From contig JBJOFF010000002.1 of NCBI GenBank assembly GCA_046048895.1, positions 83,732 through 147,731 of the forward strand: a stretch of 64,000 nucleotides of DNA, in the 5' to 3' direction. The notes under the pieces are model-generated. The model was given only the letters and a program-made list of their open reading frames with translations, made no database searches and was not told the DNA's origin. A program made the translations under genes and the position numbers. Origin of the DNA: ZLKRG08 sp046048895. Its GTDB lineage: Bacteria; Actinomycetota; Actinomycetes; Nanopelagicales; Nanopelagicaceae. This document shows, piece by piece, positions 43,982 to 52,779 of the stretch (positions are counted from its first letter, which is position 1; each line of letters starts with the position of its first letter).

Positions 43982-43986
43982 GAGTA

Positions 43987-44015
43987 TTGGAACTGGAGTA
44001 GGTTAGTAATAGATT
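43987..44015 (+). promoter_or_regulatory. Predicted promoter of xylA
   Basis: TTGGAA (43987-43992), a 17-base spacer and TAGATT (44010-44015) make a good sigma-70-type promoter. The leader would be about 30 bases with GAGAGGG five bases before the ATG. It overlaps the opposing tRNA-Leu promoter. Confidence 0.5.
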
Positions 44016-44027
44016 AGCGATATTCAA
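44000..44027 (-). promoter_or_regulatory. Predicted promoter of tRNA-Leu
   Basis: On the minus strand TTGAAT (44027-44022), a 16-base spacer and TAACCT (44005-44000) lie about 19 bases before the tRNA 5' end. It interleaves with the xylA promoter on the other strand. Confidence 0.4.
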
Positions 44028-44051
44028 AATCGGAGCTTTGAGAGGGTAAAC

Positions 44052-45212
44052 ATGTCTTATACGCCAACGCCTGCAGATAAATTTACATTCGGCCTTTGGA
44101 CCGTCGGCTGGCAAGCACGTGACCCATTTGGCGATCCAACTAGAGATGCGCTTGACCCAGTGCGCACAGTTAAAGAATTGGCAGAACGCGGTGCTTACGG
44201 AGTTACTTTTCATGATGATGATTTAATTCCATTTGGCGCAGATGAAAGTAATCGCCGCCAACATATTGATCGCTTCAAGAAAGCGCTGGCGGAAACTGGA
44301 ATGAAAGTTCCGATGGCAACCACTAATTTATTTTCACATCCAGTATTTAAAGATGGCGCATTTACCTCTAATGACAAAGATATTCGTCGCTATGCAATTC
44401 GCAAGGTTATGAAAAATATTGAGTTAGCTGTTGAATTAGGTGCAAAGATTTATGTCTGCTGGGGTGGACGCGAAGGAGCAGAGTCCGAGAGCTCAAAGGA
44501 TGCTTATGTTGCATTAGAACGATATCGTGAAGCATTTAATGTTCTAGGCCAATTTGTGCTTGATAATAAATATGACATTAAGTTTGCAATGGAACCAAAG
44601 CCAAACGAACCACGTGGCGATATCTTCCTGCCAACGATTGGACATGCGCTTGGTTTTATCAGCACGCTAGATCATCCAGAATTGGTGGGATTAAATCCAG
44701 AAGTCGGTCACGAACAGATGGCCAACTTGAACTTTGTCCACGGAATCGCACAGGCACTTTGGCAGAAGAAGTTGTTTCACATTGATTTAAATGGCCAGCG
44801 GGGACCTAAATACGATCAAGATTTCGTATTTGGTCACGGTGATTTGAAGAACGCATTCTTCTTAGTAGAGCTATTGGAACGTTACAACTATGACGGAATG
44901 CGCCACTTCGACTACAAGCCAGTACGCACTGAAAATGACAATGGCGTTTGGGCATCAGCAACTGCAAACATGCGCATGTATTTGATTCTCAAAGAGCGCG
45001 CAGCAGCATTTAGAAATGATCCGCGCGTTATCGAAGCGATGAAGAATTCCAATATCCCCGGGCTAACCGAACCAACTATGAGCCCAGGGGAAACTTGGCG
45101 AGATTTATCTAAGGATTCATTCGATGTAGAGGCAGCTGGAAAGCGCGGCTACAACTATGAAGCGCTAGATCAATTAGCGATGGAACACTTAATGGGAGTC
45201 AGCGGGAGTTAA
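44052..45212 (+). CDS. xylA: Xylose isomerase
   Basis: The 386-residue TIM-barrel metalloenzyme belongs to the short (class I) Streptomyces-like type. It interconverts D-xylose and D-xylulose. The start DKFTFGLWTVGWQARDPFG, the VYVCWGGREGAE-like strand, FAMEPKPNEPRGD (metal-binding Glu), PEVGHEQMANLNF and HFDYKPVRTE are all present. It converges on the three-gene xylose ABC importer, leaving only 7 bases between the ends. Xylulokinase is not in the window. Confidence 0.96.
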   Translation: MSYTPTPADKFTFGLWTVGWQARDPFGDPTRDALDPVRTVKELAERGAYGVTFHDDDLIPFGADESNRRQHIDRFKKALAETGMKVPMATTNLFSHPVFKDGAFTSNDKDIRRYAIRKVMKNIELAVELGAKIYVCWGGREGAESESSKDAYVALERYREAFNVLGQFVLDNKYDIKFAMEPKPNEPRGDIFLPTIGHALGFISTLDHPELVGLNPEVGHEQMANLNFVHGIAQALWQKKLFHIDLNGQRGPKYDQDFVFGHGDLKNAFFLVELLERYNYDGMRHFDYKPVRTENDNGVWASATANMRMYLILKERAAAFRNDPRVIEAMKNSNIPGLTEPTMSPGETWRDLSKDSFDVEAAGKRGYNYEALDQLAMEHLMGVSGS

Positions 45213-45219
45213 CTAGTTA

Positions 45220-46446
45220 TCAGCTCGTTGCAGCGCCTCTGCGAGAGATCGCATCTACACCAGCTGAAATCAATAGCACCGCGCCGGTAACTATGAATTT
45301 AACGCCTGCTGCATAACCGAGTAGACCCATTCCGTTATCTATAACGGCAACTACAAGTCCACCAAGCACCGCATCACGCATCTTCCCTTTTCCACCGAAA
45401 AGGGAAGTGCCACCAATAACTGCAGCACCTACTGCATAAAGCAATGTGGAAGATCCACCAGTTGTTGGAGAGATCGAGTTTTGCCGTGACGCAAAAAGCA
45501 GTCCGGCAATTGCTGCAAATGCAGAACAAATTACGAATGCACTAGTGCGAATATTTTTTACATTAATACCAGCACGTCTGGCAGCTTCGGCATTGCCACC
45601 CACTGCATAAATATGGCGACCATAAGCAGTTCGGCTTAACACAAATGTGCCACCAACTAGTAACGCCAAAATTACTGGCACTACATACGGAGTTCCTTTA
45701 AGGCTAACTAAATCAGGGTTATTGGAGCGCTCTAGATTTAAAGCCCAAACGGCTCCTGCTCCTATTAATAGTAGTGAAGCGGTCTTCAGCGCCCATAATT
45801 TTTTGAGTTCGGATTTGAGTCCTGCCTTGCGGCGGGAATTAATGCGCGCCAAGCCAATCAATACGTAAATAACTGAGATAGCTAAGAAGAAGACCCAAGA
45901 AATAAACGGAGTTAAATTATTATTTTGAACTGCCAAGATAGTTGGATCTTCAATTCGGATAGTTCCGCCTTCTCCGGCAAGAAGAAGTAATAATCCTTGA
46001 AACATTAGGAAGGCTGCCAAAGTTACGACGAATGATGGAATACCAAGTCTTGAGACTAAGGTTCCAATGGTGTAACCAAGAATTGCGCCAACCACAATGC
46101 TTGCAGCCAAAGCGATCCACCATGGATAACCCATATCGGTAATCAGAATTACTAGAACTGCTCCGCAGACGCCTGATGCATATCCGGCAGATAGGTCAAT
46201 TTCGCCGAGTAAAAGCACGAAAACAAGCCCCATTGCAATGACGGTTACTGATGCCGCCTGAGTCAAAAGATTTGCAAAATTTCCAGGGGTTAGAAATACA
46301 TCGCTCATCACACCGAATACGATGCAAAGTACAACTAAGCCTAATACGCCAGGCAGCGCACCCATATCACCTGACTTAATACGTGAAATGTAATCATCTA
46401 ACGCTCCGCGTAAAGATCCGGTATTTGTGCTTACTTCAGTATTCAT
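45220..46446 (-). CDS. xylH: Sugar ABC transporter permease, XylH-like
   Basis: The 408-residue CUT2-family permease has about ten to eleven transmembrane segments. LTQAASVTVIAMGLVFVLLLGEIDLSAG and VVTLAAFLMFQGLLLLLAG are typical of the RbsC/XylH family, and the length matches XylH (about 390-410) better than RbsC (about 320). It should form the pore with the ATPase at 46446-47195. Xylose as substrate follows from the XylF-like binding protein and xylA. Confidence 0.88.
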   Translation of the reverse strand: MNTEVSTNTGSLRGALDDYISRIKSGDMGALPGVLGLVVLCIVFGVMSDVFLTPGNFANLLTQAASVTVIAMGLVFVLLLGEIDLSAGYASGVCGAVLVILITDMGYPWWIALAASIVVGAILGYTIGTLVSRLGIPSFVVTLAAFLMFQGLLLLLAGEGGTIRIEDPTILAVQNNNLTPFISWVFFLAISVIYVLIGLARINSRRKAGLKSELKKLWALKTASLLLIGAGAVWALNLERSNNPDLVSLKGTPYVVPVILALLVGGTFVLSRTAYGRHIYAVGGNAEAARRAGINVKNIRTSAFVICSAFAAIAGLLFASRQNSISPTTGGSSTLLYAVGAAVIGGTSLFGGKGKMRDAVLGGLVVAVIDNGMGLLGYAAGVKFIVTGAVLLISAGVDAISRRGAATS

Positions 46447-47195
46447 TATTCAGTTACCCCCGAAGCTTTGCCAGTAGTTATTAATTGAACCACCTGTGCA
46501 TGAGTCACATCATTCTTCTTAACCTGTGCAGCCATATTTCCAAGGTAAAGCGCCGCAATATTGTCAGCTACTTGGAAAATGTCATTCAAATTATGCGAAA
46601 TCAAAATTACTGCTAATCCATTGTCAGCAAGACGACGAACTAGATTTAAAACTTGCTCAGTCTGTGCCACACCAAGTGCAGCAGTTGGTTCGTCAAGAAT
46701 TACTACTTTGCTATTCCAAAGCACAGCGCGAGCAATCGCTACTGTCTGGCGTTGACCGCCTGAAAGCGAGGCCACGGTCTGACGAATTGATTTAACGGTG
46801 CGAACACTCAAACTGTCGAGAGTCTTGCGAGCCAGCGCTTCCATCTCTTCTTCGTTTAGCGTGACATTTTTCTTAACTTCGCGCCCTAAAAACATATTAT
46901 GGACAATATCTAAATTGTCGCAGAGAGCGAGATCTTGATAAACAATCTCAATTCCAAGATCTGTGGCTTCGCGAGGTCCGCCAACTTGAACCTTATTTCC
47001 TTCGAAGAAGTAATCGCCACCATCAATGTTGTAAATGCCTGCGATGCATTTAATTAAAGTTGATTTACCCGCTCCATTGTCACCAACTAAAGCAGTGACT
47101 TGACCTGGGTAAGCATCAAAATTGACTCCTTTTAATACTTGCACGGGACCGAATGATTTTTCAATTCCACGTAAAGAGAGGATTGGTTGGCTCAT
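46446..47195 (-). CDS. Sugar ABC transporter ATP-binding protein, single-domain CUT2 type
   Basis: The 249-residue protein has one ABC domain: Walker A GDNGAGKST (about 38-46), signature SLSGGQRQTVAIARA and Walker B VVILDEPTAALG. XylG, RbsA and MglA normally carry two such domains (about 500 residues); this one is half that length with intact ends and overlaps the permease by one base, so it is not a truncation. It probably works as a homodimer, as FrcA-type CUT2 ATPases do. Confidence 0.9.
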   Translation of the reverse strand: MSQPILSLRGIEKSFGPVQVLKGVNFDAYPGQVTALVGDNGAGKSTLIKCIAGIYNIDGGDYFFEGNKVQVGGPREATDLGIEIVYQDLALCDNLDIVHNMFLGREVKKNVTLNEEEMEALARKTLDSLSVRTVKSIRQTVASLSGGQRQTVAIARAVLWNSKVVILDEPTAALGVAQTEQVLNLVRRLADNGLAVILISHNLNDIFQVADNIAALYLGNMAAQVKKNDVTHAQVVQLITTGKASGVTE

Positions 47196-47242
47196 TTATC
47201 TTCCTTAGGTTAACTTCAAATTATTTAAAGCCTTAATAGTAG

Positions 47243-47272
47243 TTCGGCCCGAGATTACTCCCGGGCCGAACC
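47243..47272 (-). promoter_or_regulatory. Intercistronic GC-rich hairpin between binding-protein and ATPase genes
   Basis: GTTCGGCCCG (47243-47252) and CGGGCCGAAC (47263-47272) form a perfect 10-bp stem with a 10-base loop. It lacks a solid U-tail on the minus strand. In sugar importer operons such hairpins protect the upstream binding-protein mRNA or act as partial terminators, so that the binding protein is made in excess. Confidence 0.65.
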
Positions 47273-47288
47273 TATTTCTATCTATTTA

Positions 47289-48359
47289 TTACTTGATTCC
47301 TGCTGCGGTGCAAAGCTTGGTAATGCCCTTGCAAACATCCGCCTTCTTCTGGAATCCATCAGCAATAACAACCTTTACGTTGCTCTTGGTGATTCCAACT
47401 GGAACTAGTAGTACTGAAGGAACCTTTACAGTTCCGTTGTCAGTTGTACCGTTGGTCTTAGCAGCCTTACCGTTGATCAAAGCTACAGCTAGATCTGCTG
47501 CACCCTGAGCTTCAGCCTTAATTGCCTTATAAACAGTGTTTGATAGGTCGCCAGTTAGAACTGCGCGTAGACCATCAACTGTTGCATCCTGACCAGATAC
47601 GCAAACCTTGCCGTTTAGCTTGTTCTTCTTTAGAACAGCAACTGCTGCAAGACCTAGACCTTCGTTAGCTGATACAACTGCATCAAGCTTTCCGCCAGCC
47701 TTTGTTAGCATCTGCTCGAAAATTGTTCCACCCTTAACGTTATCCCAATCTGGAACAGCCTGATCAGCAACAAGTGTGCCACCAGTTGACTTTAGGTATG
47801 GACCAACAACTGATGCATAACCCTTTTTGAATAGAGTTGCATTGTTATCTGTTGGTGAACCGTTTAGATAAACGACGCGAGGCTTCTTAACACCCTTTGC
47901 CTTTAAGCAGTTAACAATTCCTTGACCTTGTAGCTTACCTACTGCAACGTTATCGAATGATACGTAGTATGAAGCTGAACCATTTAGAGTTAAACGGTCG
48001 TAGTCAATTGTTGGCACGCCTTGTGCCTTTGCCTTGTCCTGAACAGCCTTAGCTGAATCTGAATCAAGGTTAACCATGATTAGAACCTTTGCACCCTTGG
48101 TTAGCATTTGATCAGCGATAGTTGCGAATGCAGCCTTATCACCGTTTGCGTTTTGAATCTCAGCTGTAACTCCAGCCTTCTTAAACGCTGCCTCAAGGAA
48201 TGGACGGTCTGCTGACTCCCAGCGAGCTGAAGAAGCAGCATCTGGAAGAATCACACCAACGAAGCCATCTGCGGCTTTCGCTGAAGTTGTGACAAGACCA
48301 GTTAGAGCAATTGCTACAGCTGAAATAGATGCAACAAGAGCTAAACGACGCTTTGACAT
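47289..48359 (-). CDS. xylF: D-xylose ABC transporter substrate-binding protein
   Basis: The 356-residue periplasmic-type binding protein has a signal peptide (RLALVASISAVAIALTGLV..SAKA, about 29 residues). The fold is periplasmic-binding-protein type I. VPTIDYDRLTLNG matches the YDRL motif of XylF, and VVSANEGLGLAAVAVL and CVSGQDATVDGLRAVL match sugar-contact strands. Four Cys occur in the C-terminal third (VNCLKAK, VCVSGQD, DVCKGI, LCTAAG). AAAGGTGA serves the ATG. It is the first gene of the xylFGH-like operon. Confidence 0.88.
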   Translation of the reverse strand: MSKRRLALVASISAVAIALTGLVTTSAKAADGFVGVILPDAASSARWESADRPFLEAAFKKAGVTAEIQNANGDKAAFATIADQMLTKGAKVLIMVNLDSDSAKAVQDKAKAQGVPTIDYDRLTLNGSASYYVSFDNVAVGKLQGQGIVNCLKAKGVKKPRVVYLNGSPTDNNATLFKKGYASVVGPYLKSTGGTLVADQAVPDWDNVKGGTIFEQMLTKAGGKLDAVVSANEGLGLAAVAVLKKNKLNGKVCVSGQDATVDGLRAVLTGDLSNTVYKAIKAEAQGAADLAVALINGKAAKTNGTTDNGTVKVPSVLLVPVGITKSNVKVVIADGFQKKADVCKGITKLCTAAGIK

Positions 48360-48381
48360 TTAGTCACCTTTCGAAAAGTCC

Positions 48382-48421
48382 ACACATAAGTTGATCCTCA
48401 TGATCAGTGGGGCTTATGTGT
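48382..48421. promoter_or_regulatory. Nested inverted repeat in the xylF upstream region
   Basis: The outer arms ACACATAAG (48382-48390) and CTTATGTGT (48413-48421) are perfect complements; inside them TGATC (48392-48396) and GATCA (48402-48406) form a second repeat. It lies 22 bases before the xylF start, so it is either a regulator-binding site or a leader hairpin. No regulator gene is adjacent. Confidence 0.5.
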
Positions 48422-48520
48422 TGAAGTGGGCTTAACTTAAGGGCTTTTCCGTAAAATTTGAACCCTCGTAACCAAAACTTAATAAAACTCCAATTTGGGT
48501 ACTTCAAGTAGACTGCCGCA

Positions 48521-50161
48521 ATGAATTCGCCCCATGAGCAGCTGATTTCACAGATTCGGGCTGCCATTCAAAGTGGGCTGAACCTTAAGTTTGAGGGCGA
48601 GATTCCCCTTGAGCGGCCAAAAAATAGAGAGCATGGCGACTATGCCTCTTCTATTGCACTCCAATTGGCGAAATCAGCTGGCCAGAACCCACGAGAGGTT
48701 GCGGCAGCGATTCAGAGAGAGCTTTCGGCGCTACCAAATATCTCAAAGGTTGATATCGCTGGCCCTGGATTTATTAACTTCACCTTAAATCGCGCCAGTC
48801 AGGCCGAACTAGTCAGCGCAATTAATAAGGCCGGAAATAAATATGGCCACGGAAATTCTTTAGCTGGCAAGAACTTTAACGTTGAATTTATTAGCGCCAA
48901 TCCAACTGGGCCATTGCACCTCGGCCACACTCGTTGGGCAGCAGTTGGAGATGTTCTAGCTCGCATCCTCTCTGCAGCTGGCGCCAATGTAACTCGCGAG
49001 TTCTACATCAATGACCGCGGTGTGCAGATGGATCTTTTTGGCGAATCGGTTCGCGCGGCCGCTCTTGGCAAACCAGCACCTGAAGATGGCTATCAAGGCG
49101 AATACATCAAAGATATTGCAAATCATTTAATTAAAACTGACGAATCGATTTTGAAACTTTCAGAAGCAGAACAGAAAGTGGAATTTCGCGAACGTGCATA
49201 TAAATGGCAACTGAGCGATCAGCAAAGAGTTCTCGAAACGTTTAATACTCATTTTGATGTTTGGTTCTCCGAGCGCTCGCTTCATGAAAGTGGTGCAGTC
49301 GAACATGGCTTGGAAGAATTAAAGAAGAAAGGTCATGTTTACGAATCTGAAGGCGCAACTTGGCTTCGTACCACTGATTTCGGTGATGATAAAGATCGGG
49401 TGCTTTTAAAAGCGGATGGCACCTACACATATTTCACTTCTGATACTGCCTATTACATTAATAAACGCGAACGCGGTTTTGATATTTGTATTTATCTTTT
49501 AGGCGCGGATCATCATGGATATGTAGGGCGCTTAAAAGCAGTTGCGCAATGCAACAACGACAACCCAGAAGTGGTAGAAGTTTTAATTGGCCAATTAGTA
49601 AAAATTATGAAGAATGGCGAAGAGGTCAAACTTTCCAAGCGCGCCGGCACCATAATCACCTTAGAAGATATTGTGGAAGAAGTAGGCGTTGATGCAGCGC
49701 GATATACCTTGCTTCGATATCCGACAGATTCACCAATGGTTATGGATGTAGAGGTTCTTAAATCACGCACTAATGAAAACCCGGTTTATTACGTGCAATA
49801 CGCCCATGCTCGTATCGCGGCACTACTTCGTAACGCAGAAGAGCTTGGCATCAAAGTTGGAGCCTTTAAAACTTCACAGTTAACCCACGAACGCGAAATC
49901 GAATTAATGGGTTCACTCTCTGATTTTCCGGTAGTCGTTAATACCGCTGCTGAACTTCGCGAAGCTCATAGAATCGCACGATATTTAGAAGAATTAGCTG
50001 GCGTTTATCATCGGTTCTACGCTGATTGTCGAGTGTTGCCAATGGGCGATGAAACACTGTCTGATGTTCACGTGGCGCGCATAAATCTATGCGCAGCAAC
50101 TCGCCAAGTGTTAGACAATGGGCTCTCCTTATTAGGCGTTGGCGCGCCGGAGCGGATGTAA
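48521..50161 (+). CDS. argS: Arginyl-tRNA synthetase
   Basis: The 546-residue class I synthetase has the HIGH-like motif HLGH in NPTGPLHLGHTRWAAVGD (about 125-142), KLSKRAGTIITLEDI in the KMSKS position, and a C-terminal DALR anticodon domain ending LSLLGVGAPERM. The N-terminal Add1 domain is present. Its stop overlaps the lysA start (TAATG); this argS-lysA-hom-thrC-thrB run is a well-conserved actinobacterial operon. Confidence 0.97.
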   Translation: MNSPHEQLISQIRAAIQSGLNLKFEGEIPLERPKNREHGDYASSIALQLAKSAGQNPREVAAAIQRELSALPNISKVDIAGPGFINFTLNRASQAELVSAINKAGNKYGHGNSLAGKNFNVEFISANPTGPLHLGHTRWAAVGDVLARILSAAGANVTREFYINDRGVQMDLFGESVRAAALGKPAPEDGYQGEYIKDIANHLIKTDESILKLSEAEQKVEFRERAYKWQLSDQQRVLETFNTHFDVWFSERSLHESGAVEHGLEELKKKGHVYESEGATWLRTTDFGDDKDRVLLKADGTYTYFTSDTAYYINKRERGFDICIYLLGADHHGYVGRLKAVAQCNNDNPEVVEVLIGQLVKIMKNGEEVKLSKRAGTIITLEDIVEEVGVDAARYTLLRYPTDSPMVMDVEVLKSRTNENPVYYVQYAHARIAALLRNAEELGIKVGAFKTSQLTHEREIELMGSLSDFPVVVNTAAELREAHRIARYLEELAGVYHRFYADCRVLPMGDETLSDVHVARINLCAATRQVLDNGLSLLGVGAPERM

Positions 50162-51480
50162 TGTCACACAACCCATGGTCATCAAACGTTAAGTTTGAAA
50201 ATGGTCAATTAAATGTTGCAGGTTTAAGGGCAACTGAATTAGCGCGTGAATATGGCACTCCAGCTTTCATTCTTGATGAAGATGATTTCAAAGCTCGCGC
50301 TGCAGCTTTCACCAGCGCAATGGAAAAATCCTTCAATTCCTCAATGGTTTATTACGCATCAAAAGCTTTTATTTGCAAGCAAGTTGCTCGTTGGTGTGAT
50401 GAGCTGGGCTTGGGCATAGACGTTGCAACCGGCGGCGAACTTGAAGTTGCCCTTTCAGTTAACTTTCCTCCGAACCGCATTGAAGTGCATGGCAACAACA
50501 AATCACTCTCTGAAATTGATCGCGCAGTAGAAGTCGGCGTCGGCTGTATAGTCATAGATTCCATCCAAGAAATTAGTCGAGTAGCGCAGTCGGCAAAGCG
50601 GCACGGAAAAACTCAATCAGTAATGATTCGCTTAAATCCCGGAGTAGAAGCGCACACAATTGAAGCGATTGCAACCGCACACACTGATGTGAAATTTGGA
50701 TTGTCAATTGCAAGTGGTGTGGCTTGGGATGCCGTTAAAGAGATTGCTAAATATCCTGAATTAGATTTCCGCGGTGTACATGCACATATCGGTTCACAGA
50801 TTTTTAACATGGATGGCCACCGTTTAACTATTGATCGCATGCTGAATTTCATGGCTCGCTATAGAGATGAATTTAATCGCGAATTGCCAGATGTTGATTT
50901 TGGTGGAGGATTTGGAATTGTTTACACTGCCGAAGATGCACCGCTTGCAATTGATGATGCAATAGCGCAAATTAAAGATGCAGTTGTCGAAGGATGCGCT
51001 GCGCGTAATTTAAAGATTCCACACGTAGCCATCGAACCTGGCCGTTCAATTGTCGGACCTTCTATGTTTACACTTTATGAAGTCGGAACCACGAAAGTTG
51101 TAAATCTTGAAGATGGCGGCAATCGCAATTACATCTCTGTAGATGGCGGTATGTCAGACAATATTCGCCCAAGCCTTTACGGCGCCGTTTATGAAGGACA
51201 TCTTGCAAATAGAATTTCAAATGCATCTCCAGCGGCATCTCGCTTAGTTGGAAAGCATTGCGAAACCGGCGACATCTTAATTCGCGATATCGATCTGCCA
51301 TCAGATATTGCGCCGGGAGATTTATTGGCAATTCCAGCTACTGGTGCTTACAACCGCAGCATGGCAAGCAATTACAACCATGTGCCACGTCCGCCTGTTA
51401 TTGCAGTGCAAAATGGTGCCGCTAAAGTGATTGTTCGTCGCGAGAGCTACGAAGATTTATTGCGTTTAGACCAGCTTTAA
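50161..51480 (+). CDS. lysA: Diaminopimelate decarboxylase
   Basis: I start at the ATG 50161 that overlaps the argS stop; the frame extends upstream but would overlap argS by 72 bases more. The 439-residue PLP enzyme makes L-lysine. Lys68 in YYASKAF is the PLP lysine; VHAHIGSQIF, the glycine loop VDFGGGFGI and KHCETGDIL with the catalytic Cys are present. Confidence 0.96.
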   Translation: MSHNPWSSNVKFENGQLNVAGLRATELAREYGTPAFILDEDDFKARAAAFTSAMEKSFNSSMVYYASKAFICKQVARWCDELGLGIDVATGGELEVALSVNFPPNRIEVHGNNKSLSEIDRAVEVGVGCIVIDSIQEISRVAQSAKRHGKTQSVMIRLNPGVEAHTIEAIATAHTDVKFGLSIASGVAWDAVKEIAKYPELDFRGVHAHIGSQIFNMDGHRLTIDRMLNFMARYRDEFNRELPDVDFGGGFGIVYTAEDAPLAIDDAIAQIKDAVVEGCAARNLKIPHVAIEPGRSIVGPSMFTLYEVGTTKVVNLEDGGNRNYISVDGGMSDNIRPSLYGAVYEGHLANRISNASPAASRLVGKHCETGDILIRDIDLPSDIAPGDLLAIPATGAYNRSMASNYNHVPRPPVIAVQNGAAKVIVRRESYEDLLRLDQL

Positions 51481-51498
51481 TATGAAAGAATAGGCTGC

Positions 51499-52779
51499 AT
51501 GAAATCTATAAAAATCGGCATGCTTGGATGCGGCGTAGTTGGCGGGGCAGTAGCTCGCGAACTAGCTTCTAATGGTGCAGATTTAGCAGCCCGTGCTGGT
51601 GCCACACTTCAACTAACCAAAGTTGCAGTCCGAACTCTTGGCAAGCGCGAAGGCGTAGCGGATTCAATTCTCACAACTGATGCCAACTCAGTAGTTACCG
51701 ATTCAGAGATTTCGTTAGTTATTGAAGTTATGGGTGGCATCGAGCCTGCACGAGAATTAATTTTAAAAGCTATCGAAAATGGCAAGTCAGTTGTGACTGC
51801 AAACAAGGCGTTGCTTGCAACGCATGGTGCAGATTTATATAGCGCTGCCGAAAAAGCTGGCGTGGACCTTTATTACGAAGCGGCAGTTGCGGGAGCAATT
51901 CCAATTATTCGTCCATTGCGCGAATCATTAATTGGTGATCGCATTAATCGTGTCATGGGAATTGTTAATGGCACCACCAACTTTATTCTTACCAAAATGG
52001 ACGAAGAGGGTTTGCCTTTTGATGTGGTTTTAAAAGAGGCGCAAGCACTTGGTTACGCCGAAGCTGATCCAACTGCAGATGTCGAAGGACATGATGCGGC
52101 AGCAAAGGCTGCAATTTTGGCAGGTCTGGCATTCCATACTCGCGTAACCGCAAATGATGTAGCTTGTGAAGGAATTACTAAATTAAGTGCACAAGATGTG
52201 GCCACTGCTAAATCTATGGGCAAAGTAATTAAATTAATTGCAGAGGCTAAACGCACCGATCAAGGCATTTCAGTTCGAGTTGCACCAATGATGTTAGATC
52301 GCAGCCATCCACTGGCAGCAGTTCGGGAAGCTTTTAATGCGGTATTCGTAGAATCAGAAGGCGCTGGTCAGTTGATGTTCTACGGCCGCGGCGCAGGAGG
52401 AGCACCAACCGCATCTGCAGTACTTGGCGATGTAGTTGCGGTTTCACGGCATATCGTGGCGGGCAGTAAAGGACCGGCTGAATCTGATTACGCAGATTTA
52501 GGAATTGCGCCGAAAGGTGCCTCAATTACTAAATATGCAATCAGAATGGCAGTGCACGATAAGCCAGGCGTACTTGCTAGCGTGGCCAATACTTTTGCTT
52601 CCGAAGATGTTTCAATTCAGACAGTGCTGCAAAAAGGACGCGGCGAGGCAGCGGAAATTACCATCGTTACTCACCGTGCGACTGAAGCAAATTTATCTGC
52701 AACTGTAGAGAAATTAGCTAAATCAGATGTAGTCCGCGAAGTGGAGAGCGTGATTCGAGTTGAGGGGTCTGCATCTTGA
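51499..52779 (+). CDS. hom: Homoserine dehydrogenase
   Basis: The 426-residue enzyme has an N-terminal Rossmann motif GMLGCGVVGG (about 8-17), the catalytic region YYEAAVAGAIPIIRPLRESL and NGTTNFILTKM, and a C-terminal ACT domain (about 345-420; HDKPGVLASVANTFA) for allosteric threonine inhibition. It reduces aspartate semialdehyde. Its stop overlaps the TTG start of thrC. Confidence 0.96.
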   Translation: MKSIKIGMLGCGVVGGAVARELASNGADLAARAGATLQLTKVAVRTLGKREGVADSILTTDANSVVTDSEISLVIEVMGGIEPARELILKAIENGKSVVTANKALLATHGADLYSAAEKAGVDLYYEAAVAGAIPIIRPLRESLIGDRINRVMGIVNGTTNFILTKMDEEGLPFDVVLKEAQALGYAEADPTADVEGHDAAAKAAILAGLAFHTRVTANDVACEGITKLSAQDVATAKSMGKVIKLIAEAKRTDQGISVRVAPMMLDRSHPLAAVREAFNAVFVESEGAGQLMFYGRGAGGAPTASAVLGDVVAVSRHIVAGSKGPAESDYADLGIAPKGASITKYAIRMAVHDKPGVLASVANTFASEDVSIQTVLQKGRGEAAEITIVTHRATEANLSATVEKLAKSDVVREVESVIRVEGSAS

